The notes under the pieces were generated by a model. It saw nothing but the letters and a program-made list of their open reading frames with translations, had not been told where the DNA came from and made no database searches. A stretch of 64,000 bases of DNA from Halobacteriales archaeon YIM A00013. Its GTDB lineage: Archaea; Halobacteriota; Halobacteria; Halobacteriales; Haloarculaceae. How positions within the stretch are numbered: the first letter of the stretch is position 1; each line of letters begins with the position of its first letter. Of the stretch, positions 51,416-60,682 are shown one piece after another. The stretch lies in contig JAKCFM010000001.1 in the NCBI GenBank assembly GCA_025041195.1, forward strand, positions 2,232,001 to 2,296,000. The letters are read 5' to 3'. The position numbers and the translations under genes are program-made.

Positions 51416-53152
51416 ATGGAGCGTCGTGAGGACAGCGCCACCGAGTCATCGAATCGACCAATAAACCGTCGTGCCTTTCTCCAGGGGGCAGCTTCGTCGG
51501 CACTCGTTGGGGGTCTGGTAGACGCGTTGAGCCAGCGCGCGATCGCACAGCCGACCGGAACGATCCCCAGAGACGAGCCATTCGACACGACTGGAGATAC
51601 TGGGGCAGCTGTTTTTCCCCAGTCGATCGCCAGTGGTGGTCCCACGCCGTCGGGGGTGTTGTTGTGGACACGGCTCTCGCCGTCGATCGCCGAAAAGGGC
51701 CATTCGCTTGGTGTCGAAGTTGCGACCGACGAATCGTTCGATGAGGACGCTCTGGTGTATCGTGGCGTCGTGGACGAGCCGGTGGGGCCTGCGAGTGACC
51801 ACACCGTCACGGTAGATCTCGACGGCGTACTCGAATCCGATCGATTCTACCACTACCGATTCGTCTACGACGGCGTTGCAAGCGAGACTGGTCGCTGTCG
51901 GACGCTTCCAGAGTATGACGCGAGCCCCGATCGGCTCACACTGGCCGTGTTGACCTGTCAGGACTACCAGAACGGCTACTACCCCGCGTACCACCACCTT
52001 GCTACCACTGACGTCGACTATCTGCTGCATCTCGGTGATTTCATCTACGAGTCAGCCGACGGGCGGTATCGATCGCCATCAACTCCTGCATTCGAAGACC
52101 GACAGCTGTCGTTGCCCAGCGGAAACTCACTTGCCACCACGCTGGAAGATTTCCGGTATTTGCACCGAACGTACCGGAGCGATCAGCACCTACAAAGCGC
52201 CCTGGAACGACACACGCTCATCGCCGGCTGGGACGACCATGAGATAGCAAACAACCGCTACTGGGACGACCAGACGGGAGCACCGGTGTTGCCACCGCAC
52301 GAAAATGGCGACGATCCAGCGTTCGCCACGGAGGTGACCGTCAATGGGATTCAGGCCTGGGTGGAGTTCATGCCAGAGCGGGTGGAGTACGATCCGTCTG
52401 CGAACGAACTCCACGAACGACTCCAGCTCTGGCGACGGTTCGAATTCGGCGACCTCGCCGAGTGGATGATCACTGACGAACGGCTGTACCGAGACGCCCA
52501 GCCGTGTCCGGATGCAACCATTACCTGCCGGACAGAGGAGCGAGCCGACCGAACAATGCTCGGAGCTGCGCAAAAAGCCTGGTTCAAAACGATCCTCGAA
52601 GAATCCGATGCCCGCTGGACAGTGTGGGCCAATGAAGTGCTAACAATGCCGTTAACGGTCGGTGATGGCCCAAACCAGATCGAGTTTCTCCACGATTCGT
52701 GGGACGGCTATCAGGCAGAGCGCGCGGAACTGTTAGGTCACGTCGAAGACAGCGACGTTCGGAACTTCATCTCTGTGACCGGTGATCTCCACGCGGCAAT
52801 GGCTGGCTATCAGCAGGCCGGATACGGCGAGGTGTCGTGGGATTTCGATCGGGTGGGTGTCGAGCTGATGGCACCGCCGGTGACGAGCGCCAACGCCGCC
52901 GATGTCATCGATTTCCCCAGTGACTGGGATCAAGCATTGCTCGAAGAACTCGCCAAAGACCATAATGAGCATCTGGCGTATCTCGACTGGTACGCCCACG
53001 GCTACGCAATCCTCGACCTCGAACGCGACCGAGCGACCTGGTCGGTTTACGGCGTCGAGAAGAACACCAACAACACCGAAGACCCACCCGAGCTGCTCGC
53101 GCGCTACGAGATCCCCGACGGAGCGATCGAACTGCACCGGCAAGACGGGTGA
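51416..53152 (+). CDS. phoD: Tat-exported PhoD-type alkaline phosphatase
   Basis: Secreted metal-dependent phosphodiesterase/monoesterase of 578 residues, scavenging phosphate outside the cell. The Tat signal is NRRAFLQGAASSAL near 18-31, followed by a hydrophobic segment to about 44. Metal ligands appear in LHLGDFIYE near 204, GWDDHEIANN near 273 (WDDHE), and VTGDLHAA near 454. PhoD enzymes use Ca and Fe. Several AT-rich TATA-like stretches lie upstream (51355-51410), including TATTTTTATTC about 25 nt before the start. It is followed by the solo repeat copy 2, beyond which tfb starts. Confidence 0.93.
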   Translation: MERREDSATESSNRPINRRAFLQGAASSALVGGLVDALSQRAIAQPTGTIPRDEPFDTTGDTGAAVFPQSIASGGPTPSGVLLWTRLSPSIAEKGHSLGVEVATDESFDEDALVYRGVVDEPVGPASDHTVTVDLDGVLESDRFYHYRFVYDGVASETGRCRTLPEYDASPDRLTLAVLTCQDYQNGYYPAYHHLATTDVDYLLHLGDFIYESADGRYRSPSTPAFEDRQLSLPSGNSLATTLEDFRYLHRTYRSDQHLQSALERHTLIAGWDDHEIANNRYWDDQTGAPVLPPHENGDDPAFATEVTVNGIQAWVEFMPERVEYDPSANELHERLQLWRRFEFGDLAEWMITDERLYRDAQPCPDATITCRTEERADRTMLGAAQKAWFKTILEESDARWTVWANEVLTMPLTVGDGPNQIEFLHDSWDGYQAERAELLGHVEDSDVRNFISVTGDLHAAMAGYQQAGYGEVSWDFDRVGVELMAPPVTSANAADVIDFPSDWDQALLEELAKDHNEHLAYLDWYAHGYAILDLERDRATWSVYGVEKNTNNTEDPPELLARYEIPDGAIELHRQDG

Positions 53153-53224
53153 TTCGGTCGACACTGGGCCACACGCCGACCACCAAACGATGGTGTCTAT
53201 CGATCCAGGCCAGTCAATTGCCCA

Positions 53225-53281
53225 GTGAACTACCCCGCCCTACTCACTCCGATCAGTCGTTGAGGAAGGGGTTTTAGTTCC
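53225..53281 (+). repeat. Solo repeat, copy 2 (IS200/IS605-end-like)
   Basis: Identical over its first 25 nt (53225-53249) to the minus-strand copy at 2981-2957, followed by a variable middle and a matching TTGAGGA then GGGG block (53259-53281). GAACTACCCC at the start pairs imperfectly with GGGGTTTTAGTTC at the end. It lies between phoD and tfb with no transposase beside it. The remainder of this 210-base gap is AT-rich promoter sequence. Confidence 0.5.
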
Positions 53282-53362
53282 TATCTTCTGATAATTGCTG
53301 GAATTGTTAAAAATTGCTAGGGAATGCTTTTGTGAGATAGGAATGTAGACTGTCTAAATCAG

Positions 53363-54271
53363 ATGAGTGGTATCACAACTCGTTCGACGTGTCCACAGTG
53401 TGAGGGGCGAGTAACCGAAGACCCAAAACGCGGCGAATACGCCTGTACAGACTGTGGAACAATCGTACAGGAGGACGTGGTCGATCGCGGTCCGGAGTGG
53501 AAGGCGTATAGTGTCGAAGAAAATGATCGTCGATCCAGAGTCGGCGCACCAACCACACAGATCAGACATGACAAAGGATTATCAACAAAGATAGGCCATC
53601 AAAGATTTGATGCGAAAGGGAACGCGCTGTCATCGAAAAAGCGCTCTCAGATAGCACGCTTGCGCACGTGGAACAACCGCTGTCAGGCGTACAACGGCGC
53701 CGAACGCACGCTCAAACAGGGACTGGTTGAAATCAACCGGATGGCCAGCGCGCTTGGGCTTCCAAAATCCACGAGAGAGACGGCCAGTGTGATCTACCGT
53801 CGAGCGCTGTCGTGTGACGTTGTTCGTGGGCGATCAATCGAAGGTGTTGCCACCGGAGCGTTGTACGCTGCCACCCGACAGGAGGGAATCCCCCGAACGC
53901 TGGACGAAATGGCGGGCGTCTCCCGGGTCGAATACGGACGGATTGGCCGTGATTACCGAGAGATTACCAGTCAATTGGGTCTCTCGTTCGAACCAACCGA
54001 TCCAACGGCCTACATCCCTCGATTCGCGTCCAAGCTGGACTGTGACGACGGGGTCCGCCGTCGGGCGACGGCGATGTGCGAACTCGTCGCCGGAACCGCG
54101 TTCACCTCAGGAAAGAGTCCGGTCGGCGTCGCAGCCGCTGCGCTGTATGCCGCCGGCCAGCACACCGGACGCAGAATCACCCAGCGTGAAGTCTCCAACG
54201 TAGCTGACGTATCGTGTATGACCATTCGGTGTCAGTACCAGGAGATCATCGACCGCTTTGACGATCAATGA
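53363..54271 (+). CDS. tfb: Transcription initiation factor B
   Basis: General factor of 302 residues that bridges TBP and RNA polymerase. The N-terminal zinc ribbon has CPQC (10-13) and CTDC (28-31). The B-reader/linker follows at about 40-95, and two cyclin-like repeats cover about 100-195 and 205-300. Haloarchaea carry several tfb genes that pair with different TBPs and control different regulons. This one has the normal length and an intact ribbon. Conservation around PEWKAY (residues 45-50) fits the B-reader. Confidence 0.97.
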   Translation: MSGITTRSTCPQCEGRVTEDPKRGEYACTDCGTIVQEDVVDRGPEWKAYSVEENDRRSRVGAPTTQIRHDKGLSTKIGHQRFDAKGNALSSKKRSQIARLRTWNNRCQAYNGAERTLKQGLVEINRMASALGLPKSTRETASVIYRRALSCDVVRGRSIEGVATGALYAATRQEGIPRTLDEMAGVSRVEYGRIGRDYREITSQLGLSFEPTDPTAYIPRFASKLDCDDGVRRRATAMCELVAGTAFTSGKSPVGVAAAALYAAGQHTGRRITQREVSNVADVSCMTIRCQYQEIIDRFDDQ

Positions 54272-54376
54272 GTGTCTTCGTATTGGGAAGCAGTCTGTCA
54301 TTGTTTTTTATGGTGTCGTTTCCTCTGTATGAAAAATCGAAACATCCATCACCACCCGGCAATACCACCGAGTTGT

Positions 54377-55309
54377 ATGTCCGATTCAGAGTTCGGCTCA
54401 TTCAGTGATGTTGGCGAAGCAGACGTGACGCGGGCAATCGGTCAGGAGTGGACCGAAGAGTTCATGGACTTTTCCGATAGCGACGTGATCATCATCGGTG
54501 GGGGTCCATCGGGATTGATGGCGGCGACGGAGCTCGCTTCGCGCGGTGTAAAGACGATGATCGTCGAGAAGAACAACTACCTGGGTGGTGGATTCTGGCT
54601 CGGTGGCTTTTTGATGAACAAGGTGACTGTTCGATCGCCCGCCGAGGCCGTGTTCGACGAGTTCGACGTGGATTACAAACCGGCCGCAGAAAGCGACGGG
54701 CTCTACGTGGCCAACGGGCCACACGCCTGTTCTGCGATGATCAAGGCTGCGTGTGACGCTGGCGCAAAGATCCAGAACATGACGGAGTTCACTGATATTG
54801 TCATTCGAGAAGATCACCGGATCGGCGGGATCGTGATGAACTGGACGCCAGTCCACGCGTTGCCGCGCGAGCTCACCTGTGTTGATCCAATTGCAGTCGA
54901 ATCGAAGCTCGTCATCGATGCGACCGGTCACGACGCGATGGCCATCAAGAAGCTCGACCAGCGCGGCGTGCTAAACGCGCCGGGAATCGAGAGTGCGAAA
55001 TCCAACTCCGGAATGGACCAGACCGAGGACGGTCAGTACGGCGCACCGGGACACGATTCGCCAGGCCACGACTCGATGTGGGTTGGCAAGAGCGAGGACG
55101 CCGTTGTCGAGCACACCGGCCTCGCCCACGACGGTCTCATCGTGACGGGGATGGCCGTTGCGACCACGTACGGTCTGCCACGCATGGGCCCGACGTTCGG
55201 TGCCATGTTGCTCTCGGGCAAGCGCGCAGCGCAGGTTGCACTCGACGAGCTCGGCGTTGACGCCGAACCCGTCGAGCTCGAAACAACGCCGGTCCCTGCT
55301 GACGACTAG
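54377..55309 (+). CDS. thi4: Thiazole synthase Thi4 (Cys-donor type)
   Basis: NAD-using enzyme of 310 residues that makes the ADP-thiazole precursor of thiamine. The dinucleotide-binding GGGPSG is at 41-46. Cys168, in LTCVDP, is where the sulfur-donor Cys of yeast Thi4 lies (SCMDP) and where a conserved Cys was shown to be needed in Haloferax. So the enzyme is likely a single-turnover type and not the sulfide-using type found in methanogens. I start at 54377 (MSDSEFGSF). The next gene follows 8 nt after the stop and is probably cotranscribed. I saw no TPP riboswitch upstream. Confidence 0.9.
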   Translation: MSDSEFGSFSDVGEADVTRAIGQEWTEEFMDFSDSDVIIIGGGPSGLMAATELASRGVKTMIVEKNNYLGGGFWLGGFLMNKVTVRSPAEAVFDEFDVDYKPAAESDGLYVANGPHACSAMIKAACDAGAKIQNMTEFTDIVIREDHRIGGIVMNWTPVHALPRELTCVDPIAVESKLVIDATGHDAMAIKKLDQRGVLNAPGIESAKSNSGMDQTEDGQYGAPGHDSPGHDSMWVGKSEDAVVEHTGLAHDGLIVTGMAVATTYGLPRMGPTFGAMLLSGKRAAQVALDELGVDAEPVELETTPVPADD

Positions 55310-55317
55310 GTCCACCA

Positions 55318-56085
55318 ATGGTGACTGCACTGTCGCTGTATCGAGCACCCACGACCGTCGCAGACAGCGACGCCATCGCCGACTGGCTCGCGCCACGAAT
55401 TGCCCCCAGCGTCAGTGTCCGTGACCGGTTTTGCAAAACCCACGGTGACGATGCACTGGCGCGGGCGTTCGCCAGGGCACGAGTAAACGGTCCGTACGAT
55501 CGCTCCACCGGCTCGGAGATGGTCGGTATCATCCGCTACGAAGAGCGCGCGCTCGAATCCCCCGAACGAGCGGGCGGTGTGCTCTACGACGGGCGAGCGA
55601 TCCAGGACGCGCTCCGAAAACGGTTACCGGGCGGTGAACGCGGACTGTCCAACTCCCATATCATTCTCACCGATCGCGTGCTCGGAACGTGGGGCGACCA
55701 CGACGGGCGCTGGCACAAGCGCGTCTCGATCCTCGGCCAGCCGACGCTCATCTCCGTTCCCGGACTGTACGAAGCGCCCGCCAAGCCCGAACAGTACTAC
55801 AAAGCACAACAGCGCCACGCGCTCATCTCCGGCGACACACCCCCTCGCGAGGTGCTCGAAACCGAAATCGACGGCGAGTTCCTGATCGAAGACGACCCGC
55901 GGACGACCGACGCACTCTGTGGGTACGTGTTGAGTGCGTTTCACTTCCTCAACACCGGGGCGACGTTTTGTGACGTCGAGCACTGTCGGCTGGCCGATCG
56001 ACACCGTCATCCAGGCGTGATCGAAGCACAGCTCCGTGAGCCCGAGTTCTGTGTGGAGCACGCTGAGCTGTACGCCATCGATTGA
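55318..56085 (+). CDS. Uncharacterised archaeal protein linked to thi4 (possible DUF6775-type metallopeptidase)
   Basis: A 255-residue soluble protein 8 nt after thi4, so likely in its operon. The C-terminal segment FCDVEHCRLADRHRHPGV (about 221-238) is rich in Cys and His and could bind zinc, and another Cys is in EFCVEHA near 247. A further Cys-His element, RFCKTHGDD, is near 38-45. From memory, families labelled DUF6775 putative metallopeptidases have this neighbour. I see no HExxH, so a peptidase role is unproved. It may process or supply a cofactor to the thiazole pathway. Confidence 0.55.
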   Translation: MVTALSLYRAPTTVADSDAIADWLAPRIAPSVSVRDRFCKTHGDDALARAFARARVNGPYDRSTGSEMVGIIRYEERALESPERAGGVLYDGRAIQDALRKRLPGGERGLSNSHIILTDRVLGTWGDHDGRWHKRVSILGQPTLISVPGLYEAPAKPEQYYKAQQRHALISGDTPPREVLETEIDGEFLIEDDPRTTDALCGYVLSAFHFLNTGATFCDVEHCRLADRHRHPGVIEAQLREPEFCVEHAELYAID

Positions 56086-56172
56086 TTTCCGACGGCAGTT
56101 TTCTGTTCAGTTATACAACATATATCAAAACCAGAGTGATCTTATAGATATTTCCAGAGAGATACCAATAGA

Positions 56173-56656
56173 ATGTCTGATGAGATGGGAGACGCGGGAG
56201 GTATTAATCGGCGGTCGATGCTACGATCACTGGCGATAGCCGGAGCCAGTACGGGTGCAGTGAGTTCGATGGCGAGTTCCAGTACCCAACGCGAATTTCG
56301 TCATCTTCGACGGTGAGGGCGGTGGACTCAACTGGATTGAATCGAACGTGGGTACGTATGCTGGCGGACGATCGATAGCACGGTTGAGTGAGAAGTACGT
56401 CCCATTTGCAGCAGATTCGTACGGCGATCGCTCCGGTCTCGTTGAGGGACTTCACGAGATCGGCCACAATCTGATCGTCGGTGAACCCACACACCACGAT
56501 CTGGCAGGGCTGCACGAGCGGCCTGAAGGGACCATGAAAACGGTGATGGGGTCTTCGGGAAGCGAAAACTACTGTGGCGATCCAGCGCCTACAGAGGCCG
56601 ATGGTCGGGAACTGACCTACTCACGCTGTGCTGTGAGTCACTTCAAAGACGTGTAG
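56173..56656 (+). pseudogene. Frameshifted Tat-exported metalloprotease
   Basis: An ATG at 56173 opens a 47-codon frame with a twin-arginine signal (INRRSMLRSLAIAGAS) and then a stop at 56314. A second frame, shifted by one base, reads on as VPVPNANFVIFDGEGG and continues into a soluble part up to 56656 with HEIGHNLIVGEPTHHD. HEIGH is the zinc-protease motif HExxH; the following Gly and His suggest a third ligand. Joining the two frames would give about 160 residues. A single indel near 56250-56280 explains the break. The zinc-protease family is certain only at the motif level. Confidence 0.6.
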
Positions 56657-56790
56657 GTGGACTCGGCCCCCTGCTATCTGAATTTCTAAAACAACCATCT
56701 GACTCAGCATCTTTCCATTCAGATGTTTATCAATTTTCTGCCTCCGCCAAAATTCATATAATGTATGAAACCCATAGCTTGAGTGAAGGC

Positions 56791-57117
56791 ATGTCCCGAA
56801 CCACTGCTACCATTCCGGATGATCTCACCGATCTAATGGAGGGGGCTGTTAGAGCGGGAATCTTCGAAAACAAAAGCGACGCGATCCGTCACGTTCTCCG
56901 TGAGTATTTCACCGAGAACCAGAACGCACGGGTTGCAGCTGCGGTGTCGCTGTATTCCGCGGGAGACAGTACTCTCGGCACGGCGGCACGGCTTGCCGGC
57001 GTCAATCGATTCGAGATGCGGGACATACTCCGAGAAGAAGGTGTGGAACTGCGTTTCGGTCCCGAAGATATGGATACAGCTAGAGATGAGATTGAGTCAG
57101 CCCGCAACATCGAGTAA
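56791..57117 (+). CDS. UPF0175-family antitoxin
   Basis: A 108-residue antitoxin component read from the ATG at 56791 (MSRTTATIPDDL). An N-terminal RHH DNA-binding segment covers about 1-45, and a C-terminal HTH-like segment (STLGTAARLAGVNRFEMRDILRE) covers about 65-88. An upstream ATG at 56761 adds 10 residues; I prefer 56791 because the TATA-like TCATATAA at 56752-56759 then lies about 32-39 nt upstream. Its stop overlaps the toxin start by 1 nt (TAATG), so the two are coupled. UPF0175 proteins bind and neutralise PIN-type toxins. Confidence 0.85.
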   Translation: MSRTTATIPDDLTDLMEGAVRAGIFENKSDAIRHVLREYFTENQNARVAAAVSLYSAGDSTLGTAARLAGVNRFEMRDILREEGVELRFGPEDMDTARDEIESARNIE

Positions 57118-57620
57118 TGGCCCTACCAACAAACGCGACGGTTCTCAACACCACAGTTCTTTCAAATTTTGCTCACGTGGCTACTGTCGAGTTACTGTTG
57201 GATTTGCCACGGGTCGTGACTGTGGATGCCGTCAAAGAAGAACTGAAAGCAGGAGTCGAAACTCACGAATATCTGGATCACTCGCTTGCTGTTCTTGGGG
57301 AGAGTATTCCCGTCATCACTCCCTCTGCGTCGGCAGAGAAACGTGAAGAACAGCTTCTCGAATTGCTTGATCCAGGAGAAGCCCAGGCACTGGCTGTGGC
57401 AGAACACGCAAATGGCATAGTCGTCACTGACGACGGTGATGCGCGTACAACTGCAAAACAGAGAGGAGTGGACGTTACTGGGTCAATTGGTCTTTTGGTG
57501 CGGTTCGTCGAAGATGGCACCATCTCGGCTACGTTGGCCGACCAATATCTTAAACGCTGGATCGATGACGCTGGATTTCGTTCCCCCGCCCGCGACATTG
57601 ACGAATTTCTCGAAGATTGA
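57117..57620 (+). CDS. PIN-domain toxin (DUF3368)
   Basis: A 167-residue ribonuclease toxin of the VapC-like DUF3368 group. The PIN core opens with NTTVLSNFAHV (about 11-21) in place of the usual DxSxL start; the acidic Asp appears as DAVKEELKAG near 37-46, then the C-terminal VVTDDGDARTTA near 101-112 provides the metal-binding acid pair. It is translationally coupled to the UPF0175 antitoxin (TAATG). The pair should be a type II toxin-antitoxin module. Its activity depends on the catalytic acids, which seem present. Confidence 0.85.
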   Translation: MALPTNATVLNTTVLSNFAHVATVELLLDLPRVVTVDAVKEELKAGVETHEYLDHSLAVLGESIPVITPSASAEKREEQLLELLDPGEAQALAVAEHANGIVVTDDGDARTTAKQRGVDVTGSIGLLVRFVEDGTISATLADQYLKRWIDDAGFRSPARDIDEFLED

Positions 57621-57637
57621 CGTCGGGATCGTTCCCC

Positions 57638-57787
57638 ATTAGCGCAAGAACATGGCCGTACTACAATACAAATGAGATCAATAATGGCTTCGTAGTTGTC
57701 CAGCTCTCATTTTCTGGACTGGAAAACCAAGGAGAGACCATTCGAAGAACCGCCATTGTCGAACGGTCATTCCGTATTGACCTATAA
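57638..57787 (+). pseudogene. Protein-like remnant between the toxin and hmgA
   Basis: One plus-strand frame reads 49 codons with no start, from 57638 to a TAA at 57785. It includes ARTWPYYNTNEINNGF and IRRTAIVERSFRIDL, which look like real protein. The base composition is AT-richer than the flanking hmgA. It could be the C-terminal end of a pilin or other surface protein lost by deletion. I do not recognise it firmly. The rest of this 180-base gap has nothing else. Confidence 0.3.
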
Positions 57788-57800
57788 GACAAGTCAGTGA

Positions 57801-59012
57801 CTACCGCCCGAGTTCTTCGTGCGCCGACGCAAGATTGTCCGAAGCGAGCGCACCGAGTAACGAGAGTTCGCCCGCAAGCACGCCCGTGGCGATGACTTCT
57901 GCGAGCGCGTCCGCGTTGGCACCCGCGGGATCGCCACCACCGGCCACACCGAGCAGTTCCAGCCCTTCGGACTGCGTCGGGAGCTTCGTTCCGCCGCCGA
58001 CCGTTCCCACATCGAGACTGGCAATCGTCACGCTGGCGTAGAGATCGCCGTCGCGAACGTCGACGCTGGTGATTGTGTTCGCGCCTTCGACAACCTGCGC
58101 GGGATCCTGGCCTGTGGCGAGAAAGACCGCGGCGATCACGTTTGCCGCATGCGCATTGAAGCCGAGACTGCCGGCGCGTGCGCTGCCGAGCAGGTTCTTT
58201 CTGGTGTTTGCCTCCTCGATCGCCCCTGGAGTCGTATCGAAGCGGTCGGCGACCTGCGATGCCGTGAGCTGAACGTCTGCTGCCACAGTTCGCCCGCGTC
58301 CCTCGATGAGATTGATCGCCGCGGGTTTCTTATCCGAACAGAGATTGCCACTGAGTGCGACGAGATCAGCCGTGGTTTCGGCCTCGATCAGTTCACAGGC
58401 GGCCTGTGTGGCGATCGTCGCCATGTTCATCCCCATGGCGTCTTTCGTGTCGTAAGCAAACCGCAAGTAGACCGAATCGCCGACGACGTACGGACGAATG
58501 TCGAGGAGTTTTCCGTGGTTCGTCGTCGTCTCGGCGGCGTCGGCTAACGCATCAAAATTCTCCGCTACCCACTCGGTAAGCGCGCTCGCCGCATGGACGT
58601 TTTCCACCCGAAAGACAGGGGCTCGGGTCATCTTCGAATCGAGCACGTGTGCGTTTGCTCCACCCGCCGTCTGGATTGCCGAACAGCCACGGTTGATCGA
58701 AGCGACGAGCGCGCCCTCGGTCGTCGCGAGTGGGAGATAGCTGGTCCCTGACGCGCTCGAACCGTCGACCTCCACTGGTCCAGCAACGCCGACCGGAATC
58801 TGGATGGCTCCAACCATGTTTTCGATCGCCGACTGGGCCAACTCGGCGTCGAAAGTGAACGAACCGATTGCGGACAGATCGGCATCGGTTGTCGATTCGA
58901 GCAGCTCCCGCCGGGCAGCGGCGGCGGTGTCGGGATCGGTCTGCGCTTCGAGTTCGTGCAGGGCGAGCTCACCCGCAGAAACACGTTCGGCGAGTGCCGA
59001 TGGCGTGGTCAT
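57801..59012 (-). CDS. hmgA: HMG-CoA reductase (class I)
   Basis: Reduces HMG-CoA to mevalonate with NADPH, the committed step of archaeal isoprenoid lipid synthesis; soluble, 403 residues. Catalytic motifs are ENMVGAIQIPVGVAGP near 65-80 (Glu), DAMGMNMAT near 188-196 (NADPH-binding), and a late GTVGGGTKLPTQ near 337-348. The ATG at 59012 (MTTPSALAERV) gives the exact length of the Haloferax enzyme (403); a TTG at 59021 would add three residues. In haloarchaea this enzyme is the target of statins. It is divergent from the amidohydrolase gene. Confidence 0.95.
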   Translation of the reverse strand: MTTPSALAERVSAGELALHELEAQTDPDTAAAARRELLESTTDADLSAIGSFTFDAELAQSAIENMVGAIQIPVGVAGPVEVDGSSASGTSYLPLATTEGALVASINRGCSAIQTAGGANAHVLDSKMTRAPVFRVENVHAASALTEWVAENFDALADAAETTTNHGKLLDIRPYVVGDSVYLRFAYDTKDAMGMNMATIATQAACELIEAETTADLVALSGNLCSDKKPAAINLIEGRGRTVAADVQLTASQVADRFDTTPGAIEEANTRKNLLGSARAGSLGFNAHAANVIAAVFLATGQDPAQVVEGANTITSVDVRDGDLYASVTIASLDVGTVGGGTKLPTQSEGLELLGVAGGGDPAGANADALAEVIATGVLAGELSLLGALASDNLASAHEELGR

Positions 59013-59112
59013 GCCATCCAATCGGCAGTCGATCGACTAAGACCCGTTGGTAACAAGGCGAGTCACCAAGGCGTCCAGTCGATATTTTGCGTTGGAGGCG
59101 TTGGCTACGGTC

Positions 59113-60648
59113 ATGACCGATCCCGCAGGGCTGGTGCTGACCAATGGACGCATTCACAGCCTGACAGAGCCGGATGAAATCCACGGAGCCGTCGCGATTC
59201 GTGACGGCGAAATCATCAGAGTCGGATCGAGCTACGAGATCGACTTTCTCCGTGGCGCGAGGACGAACGTGCTGGATCTCGACGGTGCGGTCGTACTGCC
59301 GGGATTTATCGATGCACACACGCATCTCGAACAGCTCGGTCGACGGCTTGTCCAGGCTGATCTCTCCGGGACTGACGACATTGCCGACGCAATCGACCGG
59401 CTCACCGAAGAACGCGAGCGGACGGATGCTGGCTGGATCTGTGGCTATGGCTACGACGAGACCGAGTGGGACGAACGACGACGCCTCACGATGGCGGATC
59501 TGGATCAGGTGAGTGCGGACCGGCCCGTGGTCGCATTCCGAGAGGACCTGCACACAGGGTCGCTGAACTCGGTCGCGTTTGATCAGTTTGCCGCCGAATT
59601 CCCCGAGCACGACGTTCACCGCGAGAACGGTGACCCGACGGGTGTCGTCGTTGAAGAAGCACTGAACGTGATTCACGAGGCGACGACACCGAACGCGACG
59701 GCAATGCGCCCGCTGATCGAGGCCGCCCGCGATCGCGCCCACGAACTCGGTATCACCGGCGTTCATGATTTTGTCAGGAATTCGACCGCTCCGCAGGTGT
59801 ATCGGGCGCTCGATCTCGCGGACGACCTGGGGCTCCGGGTGCGGATCAACTACTGGAGCGACCATCTCGATGCGCTGATGGAACTCGGCGAGCGCACGAA
59901 TTACGGCTCGGAATTCGTGCAGACGGGAGCAATCAAATCCTTCGCCGACGGCAGTTTCGGAGGGCGAACTGCCAAACTATCCGAACCGTACGAGGATGGT
60001 GACACCGGACAGTGGGTCACCGCTCCCAGCGAACTTGCTGGACTGATCGAACGCGCCGACGCAAATGGCTTCCAGTACGCCGTGCATGCGATTGGCGATG
60101 TGGCCATCGAAACCGTGCTCGAACGGTTCGAGGGAACTGATGATCCTGCGGTCGCGCGCCACCGGATCGAACACGGTGAATTGCTCACGGCGGAGCTGCT
60201 CGATGCGATCGCACAGAGCGGCGTGGTCGTCTCTGCTCAACCCAACTTCCTGAAATGGGCCCGCGAGGGCGGCCTGTACGAGGACTGTCTCGGTGTCGAT
60301 CGCACGGGACGAACGAACCAGTTCCGTCGGCTACTCGATGCGGGCGTCGTGCTCGCCTTTGGGAGCGATTGCATGCCGATGGATCCGCTGTTTGGCGTCC
60401 AGCAGGCTGTCACCGCGCCACATGAACGTCAGCGACTCACCGTCACGGAAGCGCTGCGGGCGTACACAACTGGTGGAGCCTACGCTGGCTTTGCAGAGGA
60501 TCGTTTGGGAACGATCAAGGCGGGAAAGCGGGCAGATCTTGTCGTTCTCGATGAATCACCGTGGGCTGTGCCAGAGGCGGCGATCGCCGATATTGCTGTG
60601 ACGCACACGATCGTGGATGGAACCGTCGTGTTTGAGCAAGAACGGTAA
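59113..60648 (+). CDS. Amidohydrolase, YtcJ-like
   Basis: Metal-dependent hydrolase of the amidohydrolase superfamily, 511 residues. The HxH metal pair is DAHTHLE near 74-80, a Lys or Glu is expected in the middle, and a His in AVHAIGDVAIE near 326 and Asp in GSDCMPMDP near 417 complete the site. The YtcJ/N-substituted-formamide-deformylase group hydrolyses amides and acts on varied substrates. I start at 59113 (MTDPAGLVL). It lies next to hmgA and is divergently arranged; no pathway link is evident. Confidence 0.85.
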   Translation: MTDPAGLVLTNGRIHSLTEPDEIHGAVAIRDGEIIRVGSSYEIDFLRGARTNVLDLDGAVVLPGFIDAHTHLEQLGRRLVQADLSGTDDIADAIDRLTEERERTDAGWICGYGYDETEWDERRRLTMADLDQVSADRPVVAFREDLHTGSLNSVAFDQFAAEFPEHDVHRENGDPTGVVVEEALNVIHEATTPNATAMRPLIEAARDRAHELGITGVHDFVRNSTAPQVYRALDLADDLGLRVRINYWSDHLDALMELGERTNYGSEFVQTGAIKSFADGSFGGRTAKLSEPYEDGDTGQWVTAPSELAGLIERADANGFQYAVHAIGDVAIETVLERFEGTDDPAVARHRIEHGELLTAELLDAIAQSGVVVSAQPNFLKWAREGGLYEDCLGVDRTGRTNQFRRLLDAGVVLAFGSDCMPMDPLFGVQQAVTAPHERQRLTVTEALRAYTTGGAYAGFAEDRLGTIKAGKRADLVVLDESPWAVPEAAIADIAVTHTIVDGTVVFEQER

Positions 60649-60682
60649 CCGCCGAGGAGCTCTTCGACGGCGGTATGGCCGG

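Noticed and set aside
54272-54376. Possible TPP riboswitch upstream of thi4
   Set aside because: The conserved CUGAGA and related blocks are absent and the gap is too short for the aptamer.
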